Source: Synechococcus sp. PCC 7335 | GTDB taxonomy: Bacteria > Cyanobacteriota > Cyanobacteriia > Phormidesmidales > Phormidesmidaceae | NCBI RefSeq assembly: GCF_000155595.1 | Contig: NZ_DS989904.1 | Coordinates: 1,023,354 to 1,087,353 of the forward strand | Reading direction: 5' to 3' | Length of the DNA stretch: 64,000 bases | Shown: piece after piece, positions 48,034-56,601 of the stretch | How the letters are laid out: every line of letters begins with the position of its first letter | Position numbering within the stretch: position 1 is the first letter of the stretch | Notes under the pieces: generated by a model | What the model was told of the DNA's origin: nothing | The model's input: only the letters and a program-made list of their open reading frames with translations | Databases searched by the model: none | Made by a program: the position numbers and the translations under genes

Positions 48034-48376
48034 TTATACGCTCTCCACGAAAAGATTTGGTCATAATAGAGTCTAATTTATATGTCCCTGTAGCTCCTCG
48101 ATTTTAAGCGCTTATTTTTAAGTTCTTTTCTAAGCGCTTAGTAGCCTGTAATACCGTTGCTTTTTTGGCGCATGGTAACTGGTCATACTTAACTTTTAGA
48201 GCTTTATGACTCCAGAGGACTTTGGAGGAACAAGAGGAACAGTAGACGTCTATCTCTCCCATCATTTCATGAAGATGGATGAGGAGATGTCAGAATTAAG
48301 TGTATTCGTTGTAAGAGTTAACACTTGATTTTCAAGCTGTGAATTTGCATTTGAGGCAATCTATCGAGGGCACGAT
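48034..48376. other. Intergenic, likely psaK promoter region
   Basis: No gene. Presumably holds divergent promoters for psaK and the next plus-strand gene; no motif is secure. Confidence 0.35.
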
Positions 48377-48802
48377 GTGGTTAGAGGGTTATTATGGTTG
48401 CCGCTGCTGGCTATCTTCATTGGGCTGACGTGGGCAGGTTGGAATGAGTATCGAAAAGTAGAGGTTTACAAGCAGTGGGCAAGTCATTTTGAGCGAGCTA
48501 AATTCGATATTTATGCGGTACTAGGTCAGCAGGAAAATCAGCTGACATGGGGACGGCCGACCCGCAATGGTGTAATAGAAACAGAGACTTTGGATCTACT
48601 TCAGGTCAAGCACCTTTGTATGGAGGTAGATGGCCAAGGCATTGATCTTGAGCAACCGCCGAAGCAAGGCCGATTTACATTAGGCTTTACCTTGAAAGAG
48701 GGTAAGAAAAAGAGCATTCCATTCACAGATGGAGAAATAGCACGTCAATGGTTCGATTTTTTAGTTCATAAGTGGTCGCTACAAACTCAAGTGGTTGAGT
48801 AG
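48377..48802 (+). CDS. Conserved hypothetical membrane-anchored protein
   Basis: 141 residues from a GTG. One N-terminal membrane helix (LLWLPLLAIFIGLTWAGW), then a soluble beta-type domain with QVKHLCMEVDGQGIDL and a C-terminal IARQWFDFLVHKWSL helix. No family assigned. Single gene between psaK and the ftsQ leader. Confidence 0.55.
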   Translation: MVRGLLWLPLLAIFIGLTWAGWNEYRKVEVYKQWASHFERAKFDIYAVLGQQENQLTWGRPTRNGVIETETLDLLQVKHLCMEVDGQGIDLEQPPKQGRFTLGFTLKEGKKKSIPFTDGEIARQWFDFLVHKWSLQTQVVE

Positions 48803-49216
48803 ATAGCGAGGGTAAATAGCTGAGGCTCGAGAAGCTCTGTTGTAGCTAAAATATCCCCTGGCTAACTTGCCTGACTAACTTGATAGAGGCAACAGGTTTA
48901 ATAGAGGCAATAGTAATAGAGGCAATAGTTAGAGAGCTGGCAGTTGAGAGGCATACGCAGGGAAGTCTGCTTAACAAATTAGCCTATATGAAAGTTTGGT
49001 TGATATAATCCCCTTCAAAAAATAGCTGGCACATGAGCGTCGGCACGAGTTCTTAGCTCTTAGATTCAGCTCTAGCGTCAGGGGATTAACAACTTAGGTT
49101 GGTTCTTCGTATGGCTTTCTCGTACAGCTTTTCAACGGTTCACGAAACAATTCGTTCGGAACAAACCGTTTACGGTATGGCCTTCGAGTAACTAGCAAGC
49201 AATTAGCCATCAACAT
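48803..49216. other. Intergenic, leader of the ftsQ-ftsZ-thiD operon
   Basis: A 26-codon frame at 49111-49191 (MAFSYSFSTVHET...) precedes ftsQ with no clear ribosome site; it might be a leader peptide or chance. No other gene seen. Confidence 0.35.
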
Positions 49217-50074
49217 ATGTACCCTTCGTATGACATTGTTCGGGATATGAAAACACCCCAAGTGAATGACCTAGCTGAGCGTAGGCGACAGCTGAAGAAA
49301 AAGCGGAGGATCAAGTTTTATCAACGGATCTGGCGATCGCTAGTGATGGTCAGCTTTATAGGAGGGACGGTGTGGGTAGCTAGATCCCCAGCTTGGCTAT
49401 TACACAGCGCCAGGCAGATAGAGATTAGCGACAATCAAACGCTGTCAGATCAAAATGTGCGCGACCTGATACCAATAGCCTATCCACAGACATTGCTAGA
49501 AGTCGAATCGGATAAGCTAGCACAAACATTAATTGAGCAAGCTGCGATCGAATCAGCAAGGGTGAGTCGACGGCTGCTCCCACCGGGTCTTCATGTACAG
49601 ATTACAGAACGCCAGCCCGTAGCGATCGCCCTTCCCAGCCAAGCCCAGCCTCTGCCATCCGTTCCTAATCAACCTTTTCAAGAACCTGGCTTGATTGACG
49701 CTCAAGGTTACTGGATGCCGCGCGACAGCTTTTCTAAGCTAGGCGCAGAAATCGCGATCCCCACTTTTACAGTTGAAGGAATGCGCCCTGGCTATGCCGG
49801 CACCTGGCAAGTGATTTATCATGAAATTCAGCGTAGCCCTGTTAAGATCACAGCAATCAATTGGAGTGATCCAAACAATCTAATTTTGCGCAGTGAGCTA
49901 GGCTTGGTGCATATTGGTGCGTATGGGGATCATTTTGCAGCACAGCTAGCGGCATTAGATCAGCTGCGATCGCTCAGCCAAAAAGTCGATCTAGAGCAAG
50001 TAGCCTTCATTGATCTCAAGGACCCCAAAAATCCTGTCATCGAAACCTTACAAGCGGCCGGTCAATCCTTGTAG
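49217..50074 (+). CDS. ftsQ: Cell division protein FtsQ (DivIB-like)
   Basis: 285 residues; an internal Met at residue 11 is a second possible start. Short basic cytosolic front (RRRQLKKKRRIKFYQRI), one membrane helix (SLVMVSFIGGTVWVAR), a POTRA domain (about 68-135, RQIEISDNQTLSDQNVRDLI) and a beta domain. FtsQ links early and late divisome proteins. It lies 400 bases upstream of ftsZ on the same strand, the order found in cyanobacteria. Confidence 0.88.
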   Translation: MYPSYDIVRDMKTPQVNDLAERRRQLKKKRRIKFYQRIWRSLVMVSFIGGTVWVARSPAWLLHSARQIEISDNQTLSDQNVRDLIPIAYPQTLLEVESDKLAQTLIEQAAIESARVSRRLLPPGLHVQITERQPVAIALPSQAQPLPSVPNQPFQEPGLIDAQGYWMPRDSFSKLGAEIAIPTFTVEGMRPGYAGTWQVIYHEIQRSPVKITAINWSDPNNLILRSELGLVHIGAYGDHFAAQLAALDQLRSLSQKVDLEQVAFIDLKDPKNPVIETLQAAGQSL

Positions 50075-50475
50075 TACTGCCGAACGCAGCTAGGTTAGGA
50101 CAACGTTTGGCTTTTTAAGCAAGTTCCTTTATAGTTGACTCAATTCGGTGCGGAGAAAGAAAAGTCAGTCGAGCGCTATTCCTAATTTCTTGATGGGTTA
50201 GAGTTGCGCTGACCCAAATTGACCATTTCATACTTATGCTTAAGTTCGTTGATTCTTAGCTATCTAGCTCTATAAACTTTTCCTGAAGGAAACAACCCAA
50301 CGAGATTGCTAGGTAAAGAGACCATAAAAGGCAGCCGAGAGGTAACGGCTAATGACGTTGGCACTCTTAAAACTCTGTTGTATCAGTCGGTTTCTCTTAG
50401 TTAACTTGTACTCTATTCCTTGAGTTAACTCTATCCTCTACTTATACACGTTAGACAAACATATCAGCTCGCCCT
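50075..50475. other. Intergenic, ftsZ promoter/leader
   Basis: No gene. ftsZ probably has its own promoter here; I could not fix -10/-35 elements. Confidence 0.35.
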
Positions 50476-51714
50476 ATGAATAACGCATCCCTTCACACAG
50501 ATTCTTATGCGAACGATGGGTCAGGTGTACAATCAGTTACTGCAGCTAGTAATGGCAGTGCGCTGTCAGCGGAAGAGCCGATGAACGGAGATATAGTACC
50601 AAGCAGCGTTGCAAGAATTAAGGTGATCGGTGTCGGTGGCGGTGGCTGTAATGCTGTGAACCGGATGATAGACACTGGGTTGGTAGGTATTGAGTTTTGG
50701 ACGGTAAATACCGATGCTCAGGCACTGACCTATTCAAGCACAACGAATGCAATGCAGCTTGGGCAGAAGCTCACTAGAGGTCTAGGCGCTGGCGGTAATC
50801 CCTCTATTGGACAAAAAGCGGCAGAAGAATCTCGCGATGAAATCTTTCAAGCTTTAGAGGGATCAGACCTAGTCTTTATTACCGCAGGCATGGGCGGGGG
50901 AACCGGTACCGGGGCCGCTCCGGTCGTGGCTGAGTGTGCGAAAGAAGCGGGTGCTTTGACTGTGGGCGTGATTACTCGCCCGTTCACGTTTGAAGGTCGG
51001 CGGCGAACGTCTCAAGCAGACAGCGGCATCGCGGCACTGCAAGCTTGTGTTGATACCTTAATCATTATTCCAAACGATAAGCTGCTGTCTGTGATTTCTG
51101 AGCAAACACCAGTGCAAGAAGCGTTTCGAGTGGCTGATGATATTTTGAGGCAGGGCGTTCAAGGCATTTCAGACATCATTACTATCTCTGGTCTAGTTAA
51201 CGTCGATTTTGCCGATGTGAGAGCAGTGATGGCTGATGCCGGCTCGGCGCTGATGGGAATTGGCGTAGGCTCTGGTAAATCTAGAGCTAGAGAGGCCGCG
51301 ATCGCAGCGACCTCCTCCCCACTGCTAGAAACCTCTATCAACGGTGCAGGGGGCGTCGTCTTTAATATCACAGGCGGAAACGATCTGACCCTACATGAAG
51401 TCAACCAGGCCGCTGAGATTATCTATGAGTCGGTAGATCCCAATGCAAATATCATCTTTGGGGCGGTGATCGATGACCGCTTGCAAGGTGAGGTTCGAAT
51501 CACAGTGATCGCCACAGGCTTTAGTATGGAGAGTCGCAGCATTCCTTCTATGGCTAGCTCCAAGGTAACACCAATGGATCGCACGTCGGGCCTCTCTCTA
51601 GAAGAATCTAGTTTGCCCCTAAAAGAGGAATCGACCGAAGAAGTGAAGACTCCACCAGTAATTTCACCCAATCTAGATATTCCTGATTTCTTACAGCGTC
51701 GTCGTAATCGATGA
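50476..51714 (+). CDS. ftsZ: Cell division GTPase FtsZ
   Basis: 412 residues. After a Ser/Asn-rich front of about 45 residues (typical for cyanobacterial FtsZ) comes the tubulin-like core: [17 protein letters not shown], the signature [14 protein letters not shown], and [16 protein letters not shown]. The C-terminal peptide [17 protein letters not shown] fits the conserved interaction tail. It polymerises into the Z ring. The stop overlaps the thiD start by four bases. Confidence 0.97.
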   Translation: MNNASLHTDSYANDGSGVQSVTAASNGSALSAEEPMNGDIVPSSVARIKVIGVGGGGCNAVNRMIDTGLVGIEFWTVNTDAQALTYSSTTNAMQLGQKLTRGLGAGGNPSIGQKAAEESRDEIFQALEGSDLVFITAGMGGGTGTGAAPVVAECAKEAGALTVGVITRPFTFEGRRRTSQADSGIAALQACVDTLIIIPNDKLLSVISEQTPVQEAFRVADDILRQGVQGISDIITISGLVNVDFADVRAVMADAGSALMGIGVGSGKSRAREAAIAATSSPLLETSINGAGGVVFNITGGNDLTLHEVNQAAEIIYESVDPNANIIFGAVIDDRLQGEVRITVIATGFSMESRSIPSMASSKVTPMDRTSGLSLEESSLPLKEESTEEVKTPPVISPNLDIPDFLQRRRNR

Positions 51715-52523
51715 GTGCGATCCCGGTTGCCCTAACAATCGCAGGTTCTGATAGCGGTGGCGGCGCAGGTATCCAGGCTGACTTACGTACGTTCTCGTTT
51801 CATCGAGTTCATGGGACTAGCGCACTGACTTGTGTGACCGCTCAAAATACAATGGGCGTTAGTCGCGTGGATGCGTTGGCACCTGAGGCTGTGATTGCTC
51901 AGATCACGGCAGTTGTTAGCGATATGGGTGTGCAAGCAGCTAAGACGGGGATGCTGCTAAATCAGGAGATCATCGAGGCAGTAGCCAAGTATCTGAAGGC
52001 ACAGCCAGTTGAACAGCTAGTGGTTGATCCAGTAATGGTTTCACGAGCTGGAGCTAAGCTGGTTGATGACGGTGCGATCGCCGCGCTGATAAATCAACTG
52101 TTACCCTTAGCGACCGTCTTGACTCCAAATCGCTACGAAGCTCAAATCTTAGCGGCTATGCAAATTGATACGCTAGCCGATATGCAGTTGGCTGCTAAAA
52201 AAATTCATGATCTCGGCTCGAAGACTGTGGTAGTCAAAGGAGGTGGCTTCGAGAACGAGCTGCGCGGGATAGATGTTTGGTTCGATGGTCAGCAATTAGA
52301 GACTTTGACTACTGAGCTAGTGAATACGAAGAATACGCATGGAACTGGATGTACCCTTTCTAGTGCGATCGCAGCTAATCTTGCCAAAGGGAAATTGCCC
52401 TTCACCGCTGTAGTTGAAGCCAAACACTACGTCACACAGGCGCTAAGACACGCACTCTCGATCGGCCGTGGCCAAGGACCGGTAGGACATTTTTATCCAC
52501 TACTAAGTAGTCACGATTCTTGA
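51711..52523 (+). CDS. thiD: Bifunctional hydroxymethylpyrimidine kinase/phosphomethylpyrimidine kinase
   Basis: 270 residues. ThiD makes HMP-diphosphate for thiamine synthesis. Family sites: [20 protein letters not shown], the [14 protein letters not shown] segment, LTPNRYEA, and [13 protein letters not shown] with the catalytic cysteine/anion hole. ATG overlaps the ftsZ stop (ATGA type), so its translation is coupled to ftsZ. It is convergent with the next gene, which overlaps its 3' end by 13 bases. Confidence 0.95.
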   Translation: MSAIPVALTIAGSDSGGGAGIQADLRTFSFHRVHGTSALTCVTAQNTMGVSRVDALAPEAVIAQITAVVSDMGVQAAKTGMLLNQEIIEAVAKYLKAQPVEQLVVDPVMVSRAGAKLVDDGAIAALINQLLPLATVLTPNRYEAQILAAMQIDTLADMQLAAKKIHDLGSKTVVVKGGGFENELRGIDVWFDGQQLETLTTELVNTKNTHGTGCTLSSAIAANLAKGKLPFTAVVEAKHYVTQALRHALSIGRGQGPVGHFYPLLSSHDS

Positions 52524-52963
52524 TCACTAGGCCAAATTGACTCCCAGTCACGGCAGCTATCAGTTTCTGGCCCATAGGGATGCATTGCACAGACCATCAT
52601 TTCATCGCCGTACACTGTCCCATGATAGTTGCGGCAGCCTACGCAGGTCGGATGGTTTTGTAGCCAAGGATTAACAGTGTGAGTCACAGGCATGGCCACT
52701 TCTGCTATCCAAGGGGTGAGATGCTGGTCTACGTAGAGAAATCCAGCTTCTAGTGAGTCATCTATCTGATCGCTCCAACTTCTAACAGCAGGCCCGATTA
52801 CTTTATCTACTTCATCTATCATCAAGCTAGAAGCTTCGATCAGCTGATCGGCAGCTCTTTCTGTTTCTCTTGCAGCTTCTTTAGCGACTTCTTCTAATAG
52901 CTCACTAGCTTCCCTAGTAGCTGTATTGAATTCGTCTTGTAGCTGTTTTAACCAATCATCCAT
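52511..52963 (-). CDS. Conserved cyanobacterial protein with C-terminal Cys cluster
   Basis: 150 residues, ending 13 bases inside thiD. N-terminal two thirds: amphipathic helices rich in Ala/Glu/Asp (EVAKEAARETERAADQL), like apolipoprotein or phasin helices. C-terminal third: CVGCRNYHGTVYGDEMMVC, AMHPYGP, DSCRDWE; the pattern C-x2-C-x14-C-x11-C suggests a small zinc or iron-sulfur site. This C-terminal motif is one I associate with cyanobacterial hypothetical proteins. Function unknown. Confidence 0.7.
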   Translation of the reverse strand: MDDWLKQLQDEFNTATREASELLEEVAKEAARETERAADQLIEASSLMIDEVDKVIGPAVRSWSDQIDDSLEAGFLYVDQHLTPWIAEVAMPVTHTVNPWLQNHPTCVGCRNYHGTVYGDEMMVCAMHPYGPETDSCRDWESIWPSDQES

Positions 52964-53060
52964 CGCTTTGCCTCTGCTCGTCTGCTGTAGAAGAAAGATT
53001 CTATAGAAAATTCGCCCTGTAGGAATACTCTCACAAATATACTAATGAAAGATTAAAACG

Positions 53061-53432
53061 CTACTTCAGCCGCTTCAACTCGTCACGCAGAGCTTCCACT
53101 TCCTGGCGTAACGCTTCAGCCTGCCTCTCTTCAGGTGTTGTATCGTCGTCTAGTATTTGAATCTGCCGAGGCTCGCTAGAAGCTGTAGCACTGCTACTTG
53201 TGGTAGTAGAGGCAGGACCCTGTCCTGCTGCTTGAGCCCTTTCTACCATGTCGTTCATCATCGTTTGAGCTTCTTCGGTCGTAAGTTCACCTCTAGCGAC
53301 TAGCTCATCAACTAGCTTTTGAGCCTGTCCGCGCAGATCGCCAAATGCACCGCCTGCTTTCTCTCCAGCATAAGAAGCGATGCCAACACCCAGGTAAAAA
53401 GCCTTTTGTACTAAGTCGCCAAAGCCTGCCAT
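53061..53432 (-). CDS. Phasin-like small helical protein
   Basis: 123 residues. Front: GFGDLVQKAFYLGVGIASYAGEKAG, then a helical repeat (AQKLVDELVARGELTTEEAQ), a Ser/Thr/Gln linker and a charged coiled-coil end (EALRQEVEALRDELKRLK). The LVQKAFYLGVG-type front and ELTTEEA motif fit the phasin/PhaF-like group (granule or membrane surface coat) found in cyanobacteria. Probably a separate transcription unit following the SRP RNA on the same strand. Confidence 0.6.
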   Translation of the reverse strand: MAGFGDLVQKAFYLGVGIASYAGEKAGGAFGDLRGQAQKLVDELVARGELTTEEAQTMMNDMVERAQAAGQGPASTTTSSSATASSEPRQIQILDDDTTPEERQAEALRQEVEALRDELKRLK

Positions 53433-53604
53433 GGATGTTGCCTCACTAATCTTGAAAAGTAGGGTTGGGGTTTAGATACTTCTAGGATAAATAGCCTTTC
53501 ATGAAATAACCACCGCTTAAACCGTCCCAAAAAGGTGAGCAAACCCGAATCAAGCGCTTCTTCTACGGATATTTCTTGCTTTAAAGCCTGCTTTAAAAAT
53601 AAAG

Positions 53605-53702
53605 AGGCCCGAAGTCCGCGCCTATTACAAGCATCCCGTATTGCTGCTACCTTCCGGTCCTGACAAGATTTAGGCGTTGTAATTGCGCGGGTCCGAGCCA
53701 TC
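53605..53702 (-). ncRNA. ffs: Signal recognition particle RNA (4.5S-type, bacterial)
   Basis: On the minus strand this reads GCTCGGACCCGCGCAATTAC, later GTCAGGACCGGAAGGTAGCA followed by GCAATACGGG. The second stretch is the invariant SRP RNA apical domain (GGA-AGGNAGCA loop with asymmetric bulge) to which Ffh binds. The outer ends GGCTCGG-type and CCGAAGT-type can fold into the long arm. Length about 100 bases, typical for cyanobacteria. A protein-like frame over the same bases is a shadow. Confidence 0.9.
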
Positions 53703-53830
53703 TATACCATAACATCACTCTTGCCCAAGCTGACAAGTCTAGGGGATCGATTCTGGCGTGACCAGAGCTAAGAAAAATCGCCAAAGCTATTCGCTTGAAT
53801 GACGGGTTTACACAGGAAAATCAAAAATGG

Positions 53831-54751
53831 CTACGGTGTGCTGGCCGTTTCAAAGTTGCTCTGCGATCGCTCAAATACCAATTGATTCACTAAGGCAATC
53901 ACTTCTTGGTTAGAGATACCAGCCGCATGCTCACTCAAGGTCACTAGCAGGTAGGGGTGAGCGCCTTGCGCTTCGACATAGGTGGCGCTATGGCTGATCT
54001 GATCGTCTATGGTCGCCATTTGCCAAACATCAGCTGTTGGGGACAAGCCAATGTTGGCCGAGTCCGTTTGGGCCTTGAGCAGAGTCATCATCGACTGGGA
54101 CCGGGGACTTGTCACCGATACGCCGCCGATAATGCTGTGCAGCAGCCGCGCGATCGCCTCCGTGCTTAGCTGATTACGATTGTCAAACGTCTTACCAAAG
54201 AACATCCGCTCTCGACCGTAGGGACCTTCCTGCCAGGTTTTTTGATTGATATTAATCGACCGTAGCTCTGGCCAACCGAGCTGTGAGAAGTAGCGATTGA
54301 CAATATTACGTTGAGACTTCCAGGTTTCCATAGGACCTTCGGGCAGCACCGGGCCACTGGAGACACCACTAAGGACGTCGACTAGGTAGCTAGCAGCATC
54401 ATGACTGCCTTGTTGAATCATATTGGCGATCGCTTGCTCGGTATCGGCAGCGGGCTGTACCATCCCTTGCTCTAGCCAGACATGAATAGCTACTAAATAG
54501 AATAGATAGGCCAGGTTGCCTGGTTCAATGAGTTCTACGCCTCGATAGCTGGCGCCTTCAGGTTGATACTTCCAGAATTCTTCAGCACTAAGCGCCCCGC
54601 CTGTGTTGATTCGATAAGGCGGGCTATAGGCAATCCAGGTAACAGCAATCTGGTTTTGAGCCAGATGAGGGTAGGTCTCCCAAACCGTATCAAGAATTTG
54701 TTCAAGCTGGGTTTGGAGAGAGACTGTGGGAACGAAAAATTTTGCAGGCAT
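53831..54751 (-). CDS. Serine hydrolase (class-A beta-lactamase/PBP-type fold), probably degenerate
   Basis: 306 residues. The C-terminal half matches a cyanobacterial serine-hydrolase family: QKTWQEGPYGRERMFFG, ARLLHSIIGGVSV, and YLLVTLSEHAAG. But the SxxK motif expected in the N-terminal helix is not found (region EPGNLAYLFYL), and the KTG-type motif is WQMA. The protein may have lost catalytic function, or the residues lie elsewhere. No signal peptide visible. It is separate from its neighbours. Confidence 0.6.
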   Translation of the reverse strand: MPAKFFVPTVSLQTQLEQILDTVWETYPHLAQNQIAVTWIAYSPPYRINTGGALSAEEFWKYQPEGASYRGVELIEPGNLAYLFYLVAIHVWLEQGMVQPAADTEQAIANMIQQGSHDAASYLVDVLSGVSSGPVLPEGPMETWKSQRNIVNRYFSQLGWPELRSININQKTWQEGPYGRERMFFGKTFDNRNQLSTEAIARLLHSIIGGVSVTSPRSQSMMTLLKAQTDSANIGLSPTADVWQMATIDDQISHSATYVEAQGAHPYLLVTLSEHAAGISNQEVIALVNQLVFERSQSNFETASTP

Positions 54752-54912
54752 CGAAAAGCGATCTAAACCATGACGTATGAACGATGAGTGCTAAGCCTGA
54801 AAGGGAAGAATCGGCTGGTGTTTTTGATGATTGGTGTCTTTAGCTGATTAGTGCCTTTAAATGACTAGTACCTTGTAGAGAGTTGAGCCGTATGAATTCA
54901 TCTTTGATAAAT

Positions 54913-55476
54913 TCATATTTCATCGTTCCAATCAAAGCTTGAAACTCCACTCTTGCCTGAATGAACGAGAGCCAGTCTCTCGTATTTTTTAGCATGTTCA
55001 ATCAGGTCTAGGGTCTCCGCTTCTGAGACGGCGCGGCGGACTTTACCAGGGACACCGACCACAAGCGATCGCGGTGGCACATCTTTGCTAACAACTGCCC
55101 CAGCACCGATGATGCTGCCACTACCAACTCGAACCCCGTTCAAGACAATTGCGCCAATCCCAATCAAACAGCCGACCTCAATATAAGCGCTGTGAATGAC
55201 AGCACGATGACCAACCGTGACATAGGCTTCTAAAACCGTGGGCTGGTTAGGATCGCCGTGTAGTATCGCGCCATCTTGGATATTCGTGTGCTTACCAATT
55301 TCAATAATTTCGACATCGCCTCGCACAACAGCGCCGTACCAGATGCTAGCACCTTGGCTGAGGTTGACTTTGCCGATTACCGTAGCGTTGTCGGCAACAA
55401 AAGCGGCTGAGCTAAGATCTGGTGGTTCTAAAAGGGAATGGGTAGATGAATGAATAGAAGGCTCTGATAAGGACAT
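54913..55476 (-). CDS. Gamma-type carbonic anhydrase homologue (left-handed beta helix)
   Basis: 187 residues. Hexapeptide repeats fill most of the chain ([44 protein letters not shown]). Zinc-ligand pattern of gamma carbonic anhydrases: [15 protein letters not shown] gives three histidines. It lacks the C-terminal Rubisco-like repeats of CcmM, so it is the short soluble class seen in many bacteria. It may be active or a structural homologue. It is divergent from the next gene. Confidence 0.82.
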   Translation of the reverse strand: MSLSEPSIHSSTHSLLEPPDLSSAAFVADNATVIGKVNLSQGASIWYGAVVRGDVEIIEIGKHTNIQDGAILHGDPNQPTVLEAYVTVGHRAVIHSAYIEVGCLIGIGAIVLNGVRVGSGSIIGAGAVVSKDVPPRSLVVGVPGKVRRAVSEAETLDLIEHAKKYERLALVHSGKSGVSSFDWNDEI

Positions 55477-55611
55477 TGTTGAATTTGCGAGGACGCCCCG
55501 CTAGCTATAAGAAGTCGACTAATATATCTTTAGGTTGCGGCATCCACCACCCAGCCAAATCATCTCGACTCATCAATTACTCAGATCCCTCCTCAGCTAT
55601 AGAGACTTTTG

Positions 55612-56121
55612 ATGCTAGGCTCCGCCTCTCAATATCCCATATTCGGCCCGGAAGTACACTGTCCTCACTGCCGTCAGACGATTCCGGCTTTGGTACTGAC
55701 AGATAGCTATCTGTGCTCTCGTCACGGCGCATTTGAAGCCAACCCTAAAACTGAAGAGCTGGTACATGTGCAGTCGGGGCGACACTGGCGACGCTGGCAA
55801 GACCGGTGGTATCGGCAGCATACGCACCCAGACGGCATCCGGTTTGAGATTCATGAGGAGCTAGATCGACTATACACTCAGGGCTTTCGGGCGACTAGGG
55901 TAATCATTGCTGAGCGCTACCGGCAGTTGATGAGTCCGTATTTAGAGCACGGCGCACCCTGGCAAAGTTCTGGGCGTGAAAAGATTCCCAAACTGTATGG
56001 ATTGCCGGTGAGTTTTAGTGAGCCAGCTTCGGTGACACCGCAGTGGGCAGTAGTGAACTTTGATTTGGAAAAGGAACCGGGCGTACCGACTCAATATCGA
56101 TATCTGAAGATGTTTGACTAG
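55612..56121 (+). CDS. TIGR02652 family protein
   Basis: 169 residues from the ATG at 55612 (a TTG three bases earlier also in frame). Features CPHCRQTIPALVLTDSYLC and RHGAFEANPKTEEL near the front (a Cys4-like zinc ribbon), then HVQSGRHWRRWQDRW, a helical part, and a conserved C-terminal PQWAVVNFDL. I recognise the cyanobacterial TIGR02652 family of unknown function. Possibly cotranscribed with the VOC/AAA genes downstream. Confidence 0.82.
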   Translation: MLGSASQYPIFGPEVHCPHCRQTIPALVLTDSYLCSRHGAFEANPKTEELVHVQSGRHWRRWQDRWYRQHTHPDGIRFEIHEELDRLYTQGFRATRVIIAERYRQLMSPYLEHGAPWQSSGREKIPKLYGLPVSFSEPASVTPQWAVVNFDLEKEPGVPTQYRYLKMFD

Positions 56122-56178
56122 GCAGATGACCCTCTAATTTTTGATTCGTTTCTAAGTTCTCATCCTTCGTAATTTCTC

Positions 56179-56601
56179 ATGCACCACGCTTCGATCAAAA
56201 CGTCGGATATTCATCAGGCGATCGCATTCTACGAACGGCTAGGGTTTGAAATTGAAACCCAGTTCACTGCTGGGATCACCCTGGCCTGCTGGATGACAGG
56301 CCTAGGCGGACGAATTGAGCTAATCCAAGTGCCAGAACCAAGACCCGCACTAGATGCTTTTGTAGACGAGCACTACACCGGCTACTATCACCTATCGTTT
56401 GATTTAACCGATGAGATTGAGAGTTTGCCGGTTTGGTTGGGGAGCCTACGTACACAGTCCCAAGCCACTGGCGGGCGGCTCAGCGTTCTGTTAGAACCGC
56501 AGCAGCAGCAGATTGGCGATCATCTCTATGAAGTTGCTTTCATCGCAGATATAGACGGGCTGCCTTTGGAATTTATTCGGCGGATTGAGGATGGGCGTTG
56601 A
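56179..56601 (+). CDS. VOC-superfamily protein (glyoxalase/dioxygenase fold)
   Basis: 140 residues. Starts MHHASIKTSDIHQAIAFYERLGFEIE, the first beta-alpha-beta-beta-beta unit of a VOC domain, with a second from about residue 70 (GYYHLSFDLTD ... LEFIRRIED). Metal ligands His3 and Glu (IELIQVPEP region) are plausible, then His75 and a C-terminal Glu. Substrate unknown. The stop overlaps the start of the AAA gene by about ten bases, so the pair is coupled. Confidence 0.78.
   Translation: MHHASIKTSDIHQAIAFYERLGFEIETQFTAGITLACWMTGLGGRIELIQVPEPRPALDAFVDEHYTGYYHLSFDLTDEIESLPVWLGSLRTQSQATGGRLSVLLEPQQQQIGDHLYEVAFIADIDGLPLEFIRRIEDGR

Noticed and set aside
49111-49191. 26-codon leader peptide before ftsQ
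   Set aside because: No ribosome site and no special codon or attenuator structure; mentioned only as part of the leader.
53411-53701. 96-residue minus-strand frame over the SRP RNA
   Set aside because: Its front is the SRP RNA itself and its end overlaps the phasin-like gene; a protein is very unlikely.
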